This document shows positions 13,808-17,320 of a stretch of DNA of 17,320 bases, piece after piece; positions within the stretch are counted from its first letter, which is position 1, and each line of letters opens with the position of its first letter. This stretch comes from Scybalousia_A sp964542225. GTDB taxonomy: Bacteria; Bacteroidota; Bacteroidia; Bacteroidales; P3. A model generated the notes under the pieces. That model was not told the DNA's origin and made no database searches. It worked only from the letters and a program-made list of their open reading frames with translations. The stretch spans positions 1 to 17,320 of the forward strand of contig CAZITO010000042.1 of the NCBI GenBank assembly GCA_964542225.1, read 5' to 3'. The position numbers and the translations under genes were made by a program.

Positions 13808-16800
13808 ATGAAAGAAGTCCTAAAAACTTATTTAGCAAATCACAGCACACAATCACTTATAAAAGAACTACAAAAGCCAAAAGCCAAAGCGGTTTTACGC
13901 TCTTGTGTCGGCTCTTCTTTTGCTTTTACTGTGGCAAGTGTGGATAGTGTTTTAAGAAATAAAAACCATCTTTTGATAGCCGAGTCCATGCAGGAAGCCG
14001 CTTATCTTACCAATGATTTGGAAGAGTTATTGCAGGACGAAAAAGAAGATTATACCACAAAACACGTTGTTTTCTATCCAACTCTTTACACAAAACAAGG
14101 GGGTAAGGAAAAAATAAACATAGATAATTCCATACTCAGATTACAAGTCCTTAATCGTTTAAATAGGGGAGAAAAACTAATTGTTGTAACCTATTCCGAG
14201 TCCATAGAGGAGAAGGTTGTAAAAAAAGATTTTTTAAAAAACAGACAAATATTTCTTCGCAAAAAAGAGGAGTTGGATGTAGAAAATCTTATTGCACAAT
14301 TGGATGACTATGGTTTTGAATATGTCGATTTTGTTGTGTCAGGCGGACAATACGCTTTGAGAGGAAGCATAATAGATGTTTTTTCTTTTGACAGGCAATT
14401 GCCTTATCGTATAGAATTAAACGGAGATGAAATAGAAAGCATAAGAAGTTTTGATATTGCCACTCAAATGTCCATAGAGGAAAAAGAAAGTTTGTTAATC
14501 ATTCCCAATTTGGAAAAAGAAAACGAGACAGAAAAAGTCTCTTTGTTTTCTTATTTTGACAAAGACACTCTGATATGGACAAAGAATCTACCCGTAGCGT
14601 TGGAAAATATTGCCGAAGTATATGAGGCAAAGACAATGCAAGAAACTTATCTCACAAGAAAAGAGATTGTTGAAAGTATTTCGAAATATTCGACAATAGA
14701 AATCGGACTTGTATTTCAAAAAGAACAAGACACAGATTTTGAATTTTATACATCACTGCAACCTTCTTTTAATCAAGATTTTTCTCTTTTTGCCGATAAG
14801 TTGGAAGAACTTTCTTTGCAAGGTTATGACAATATGTTTTTCGTCAGAGATGACAAACAAAAACAACGTATAGAAAACATAATCAATGAATATAAGCAAA
14901 GAGATAAAATATTAAAGTTTAGGTATTTGGACTTTAGTCTTTCATCCGGTTTTATTGACAATGAAAACAAAAGAAGTTATTTCACCGACCATCAACTTTT
15001 TAATCGTTACAATCGTTATCATATACAAAACAACACAGACAAAAGAGAAAGTCTGACCATAGACGAATTGATAAATTTAAAACCCGGAGATTATGTTGTT
15101 CATATGGACTATGGTGTGGGCAAATTTTCTGGTTTGGAAAAACTGACAAACAATGGCAAAGTGCAAGAGGCTATACGTTTGATTTATAAAAATAATGATA
15201 TACTTTATGTTTCTATACATTCTTTGCACAAAATTTCTCGTTATACTTCGAGTGATGGCATAGAGCCAAAACTCAATCGTTTAGGCTCCTCTGCTTGGCA
15301 GACTTTGAAGGAAAAAACAAAGAAAAAAGTAAAAGACATAGCCAAAGACCTTATCAAACTGTATGCTCAAAGAAAAGCGAGTAAAGGCTTTGCTTTTTCG
15401 GCTGATTCTTATTTGCAAAATGAGTTGGAAGCCTCGTTTATATATGAGGATACACCCGACCAATACAAAGCGGTAAAGGCTGTAAAAAAAGATATGGAAC
15501 TTTCTTTTCCTATGGATAGACTGGTGTGTGGAGACGTGGGTTTCGGCAAAACAGAAGTTGCCATAAGGGCTTCTTTCAAAGCCGTTAATGATTCCAAACA
15601 AGTGGCTGTGCTTGTGCCGACAACCATACTTGCTTTTCAACACTATAAAACTTTTTCCGAACGATTAAAAAATATGCCCTGCAGGGTGGATTATCTTAAC
15701 AGATTTCGCACTGCAAAGGAAAAAACTCAAATACTCAAAGACTTAAAAGAAGGACGAATAGATATTCTCGTAGGAACTCATGCTATGGTTTCCAAGAATG
15801 TGGAATTTAAGGATTTGGGTTTGTTGATAATTGATGAGGAACAAAAATTCGGTGTATCTGTTAAGGAAAAAATCAAACAACTAAAAGTAAACATAGACAC
15901 ACTCACCCTTACCGCAACTCCCATACCGAGAACTCTGCAATTTTCTCTTATGGGGGCAAGGGATTTATCCGTTATCAACACCCCTCCGCCCAACCGTCAG
16001 CCTATAAGTACTCAAATTGTTAATGGTTTGGACGAGGATATTTTGCGAAAAGCCATAGTTAATGAATTAAATAGAGGAGGGCAAGTATTTTTTGTACACA
16101 ACCGCATACAAAATTTGGAAAACATTCGTACATTGCTCAATAAACTTGTACCGCAGGCTCGCATAGTTGTCGGTCATGGACAAATGGACGGCAAAGAATT
16201 AGAAAAAATTATGATGGATTTTATTAACGAACAATATGATATATTGCTCAGTACCACTATAATAGAGAACGGCTTGGATATACCTAACGTAAATACCATA
16301 TTTATCAACGACGCTCAAAACTATGGACTTTCCGATTTACATCAATTGCGAGGCAGGGTAGGGCGAAGCAATAAGAAGTCATATTGTTATTTAATAATTC
16401 CGTCAGAAAATATACTTACCGAACAGGCTTACAAACGTTTGCAGGCTATAAGTGAATTTTCATCCATAGGCTCGGGCTTTGCTCTCAGTATGAGAGACCT
16501 CGATATAAGAGGAGCGGGTAATATACTTGGAGCAGAACAAAGCGGCTTTATCTCGGATATAGGTTATGATACCTATAATAAAATACTTCAAGAGGCAATG
16601 GAGGAATTAAAGGAAAATGATTATGCTTATCTTTATAAAGAGGAGAAAAAGGACTTTGTAAAAGAATGCTTGGTTGAAACCGATATGGAGGTATTGATAC
16701 CTGATAATTATATTTCCAATGTAACAGAAAGATTCAAAATTTACAAAGAATTGGACTCCATGAGCGAAGAAGAAGATTTGCAACGCTTGACAAAAGAATT

Positions 16801-17110
16801 AAGAGACAGATTCGGCAAAATACCCCAACAGACCTTGGACTTGTTTGATATAGTGCGCATAAGAAAAATGGCAAAACTTTTGGCTGTGGAGAATTTAAAA
16901 TTAAAAAGAAGCAAGGCACAACTTACATTTGTCAAAAATAAAGAGTCAAAATTTTATTATTCTGATAAGTTTCAACGCATAATCTTATTTGCCAATCAAT
17001 TTCCGACACGTTGTCTTATTAAAGAGGAAAATCAAACTTTAACCCTTGTGGTAAATGATATTAAATCCGTTTCTCAGACAAAAAAAATGTTTGAATACTT
17101 ACTCAAATAA
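13808..17110 (+). CDS. mfd: Transcription-repair coupling factor Mfd
   Basis: A cytoplasmic ATP-driven DNA translocase that removes RNA polymerase stalled at DNA lesions and recruits UvrA. The 1100 residues run: UvrB-like N-terminal domains (about 1-235, with YALRGSIIDVFSF at 182-194), a middle domain, a CarD-like RNA-polymerase-interaction domain (about 423-485, LKPGDYVVHMDYGVGKF), the two helicase lobes (about 540-880) with Walker A GDVGFGKTE (575-583), DEEQ (676-679), TATPIPRTL (702-710) and RGRVGRS (848-854), and the C-terminal TRCF domain (about 960-1090). All motifs are intact, and the length is slightly below E. coli's 1148, as usual in Bacteroidetes. A terminator follows directly. Confidence 0.97.
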   Translation: MKEVLKTYLANHSTQSLIKELQKPKAKAVLRSCVGSSFAFTVASVDSVLRNKNHLLIAESMQEAAYLTNDLEELLQDEKEDYTTKHVVFYPTLYTKQGGKEKINIDNSILRLQVLNRLNRGEKLIVVTYSESIEEKVVKKDFLKNRQIFLRKKEELDVENLIAQLDDYGFEYVDFVVSGGQYALRGSIIDVFSFDRQLPYRIELNGDEIESIRSFDIATQMSIEEKESLLIIPNLEKENETEKVSLFSYFDKDTLIWTKNLPVALENIAEVYEAKTMQETYLTRKEIVESISKYSTIEIGLVFQKEQDTDFEFYTSLQPSFNQDFSLFADKLEELSLQGYDNMFFVRDDKQKQRIENIINEYKQRDKILKFRYLDFSLSSGFIDNENKRSYFTDHQLFNRYNRYHIQNNTDKRESLTIDELINLKPGDYVVHMDYGVGKFSGLEKLTNNGKVQEAIRLIYKNNDILYVSIHSLHKISRYTSSDGIEPKLNRLGSSAWQTLKEKTKKKVKDIAKDLIKLYAQRKASKGFAFSADSYLQNELEASFIYEDTPDQYKAVKAVKKDMELSFPMDRLVCGDVGFGKTEVAIRASFKAVNDSKQVAVLVPTTILAFQHYKTFSERLKNMPCRVDYLNRFRTAKEKTQILKDLKEGRIDILVGTHAMVSKNVEFKDLGLLIIDEEQKFGVSVKEKIKQLKVNIDTLTLTATPIPRTLQFSLMGARDLSVINTPPPNRQPISTQIVNGLDEDILRKAIVNELNRGGQVFFVHNRIQNLENIRTLLNKLVPQARIVVGHGQMDGKELEKIMMDFINEQYDILLSTTIIENGLDIPNVNTIFINDAQNYGLSDLHQLRGRVGRSNKKSYCYLIIPSENILTEQAYKRLQAISEFSSIGSGFALSMRDLDIRGAGNILGAEQSGFISDIGYDTYNKILQEAMEELKENDYAYLYKEEKKDFVKECLVETDMEVLIPDNYISNVTERFKIYKELDSMSEEEDLQRLTKELRDRFGKIPQQTLDLFDIVRIRKMAKLLAVENLKLKRSKAQLTFVKNKESKFYYSDKFQRIILFANQFPTRCLIKEENQTLTLVVNDIKSVSQTKKMFEYLLK

Positions 17111-17131
17111 AACAGCCTGTGGCTGTTTTAT
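17107..17131 (+). terminator. Terminator of mfd
   Basis: An 11-bp perfect stem built on TAAAACAGCC (17108-17117) and GGCTGTTTTA (17121-17130) encloses a TGT triloop. The stem includes the mfd stop codon. The T-run is inside the 3' arm rather than a separate tail, but the hairpin is compact and well placed. Confidence 0.75.
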
Positions 17132-17175
17132 AAAAGGCAGAGCCATTATGAGACTTTGGGTGTAAGGATATATTT

Positions 17176-17218
17176 ATAAGTTAAAATATAATAACGGCTA
17201 TGCCCCTTGCTAACTTAT
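17176..17218. repeat. Intergenic inverted repeat, possible copy B of the repeat at 5013-5104
   Basis: ATAAGTTA (17176-17183) and TAACTTAT (17211-17218) are perfect 8-bp arms. They differ from the arms at 5013 and 5097 by one compensating change on each side, and both right arms are followed by CA and preceded by TATGCC. The body is shorter (43 versus 92 bases). Common origin is possible but not proven. Confidence 0.35.
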
Positions 17219-17259
17219 CATAACTCATGCTAATCCATAAAAAACAAAAGAAAAACAAA

Positions 17260-17314
17260 AAAATCGGTTTACTGAAAATCAATAAGTTACAAAATAAATT
17301 TTTGCACGCGTTTG
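17260..17314. repeat. Right copy of the 55-bp inverted repeat
   Basis: Exact reverse complement of 1-55; six further bases (GTCAGG) lie beyond it before the window ends. Read on the plus strand it runs from CGGTTTACTG through TAAATTTTTG to CACGCG, resembling a promoter that points out of the window. The region between mfd and this repeat contains no gene. Confidence 0.9.
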
Positions 17315-17320
17315 GTCAGG

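Noticed and set aside
1..17314. The terminal inverted repeats as ends of a 17-kb transposon
   Set aside because: No transposase, integrase or other mobility gene lies inside, and the cargo is housekeeping genes (xseAB, folK, mfd). Target-site duplications cannot be assessed because the left repeat starts at base 1.

Overview
This AT-rich window looks chromosomal and comes from a member of the Bacteroidota (Bacteroidetes), probably an anaerobic or microaerophilic Bacteroidales-like organism. The evidence is the gene content (Bacteroidetes-type YfhO, DUF4140/DUF4139 and LolA-like secreted proteins, flavodiiron protein), promoter -7 boxes of the Bacteroidetes form TAnnTTTG, the lack of strong Shine-Dalgarno sites, and exported proteins that nearly all carry Gln just after the predicted signal-peptidase site. 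No transposase, integrase, phage gene, tRNA, rRNA or CRISPR array is visible. No stretch over 300 bases lacks a gene.

Layout: (1) 1-1653, xseA-xseB (exonuclease VII) on +, behind a TAATTTTG promoter. (2) 1728-6365, three separately expressed genes on the minus strand: a large YfhO-family membrane protein, a small secreted protein of unknown function, and a flavodiiron O2/NO reductase. The xseB and YfhO genes converge on one shared bidirectional terminator. (3) 6615-9184, a secreted DUF4140/DUF4139 protein followed by an EamA/DMT transporter, on +. (4) 9211-13072, a compact + operon: a TM2-domain protein with a signal peptide, a secreted LolA-like protein, a YidD-domain protein with its own signal peptide, two tandem paralogous secreted proteins sharing a C-terminal PGxGxIYAG membrane module, then folK. 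(5) 13133-17110, a LysE-family exporter and mfd (transcription-repair coupling factor), ending in a clear terminator.

The most unusual region is operon (4). It begins with a short leader that can fold into an H-type pseudoknot starting almost at the predicted transcription start. It encodes a predicted exported YidD, although YidD is a cytoplasmic membrane-associated factor in E. coli. It also contains a 77-nt out-of-frame gene overlap that encodes essentially the whole signal peptide of the downstream gene. Together these genes look like an uncharacterised cell-envelope assembly module.

The two ends of the window carry the same 55-bp sequence in inverted orientation. I read this as a multicopy chromosomal sequence (possibly an outward-facing stable-RNA promoter) at which an assembly would break, rather than as transposon ends.
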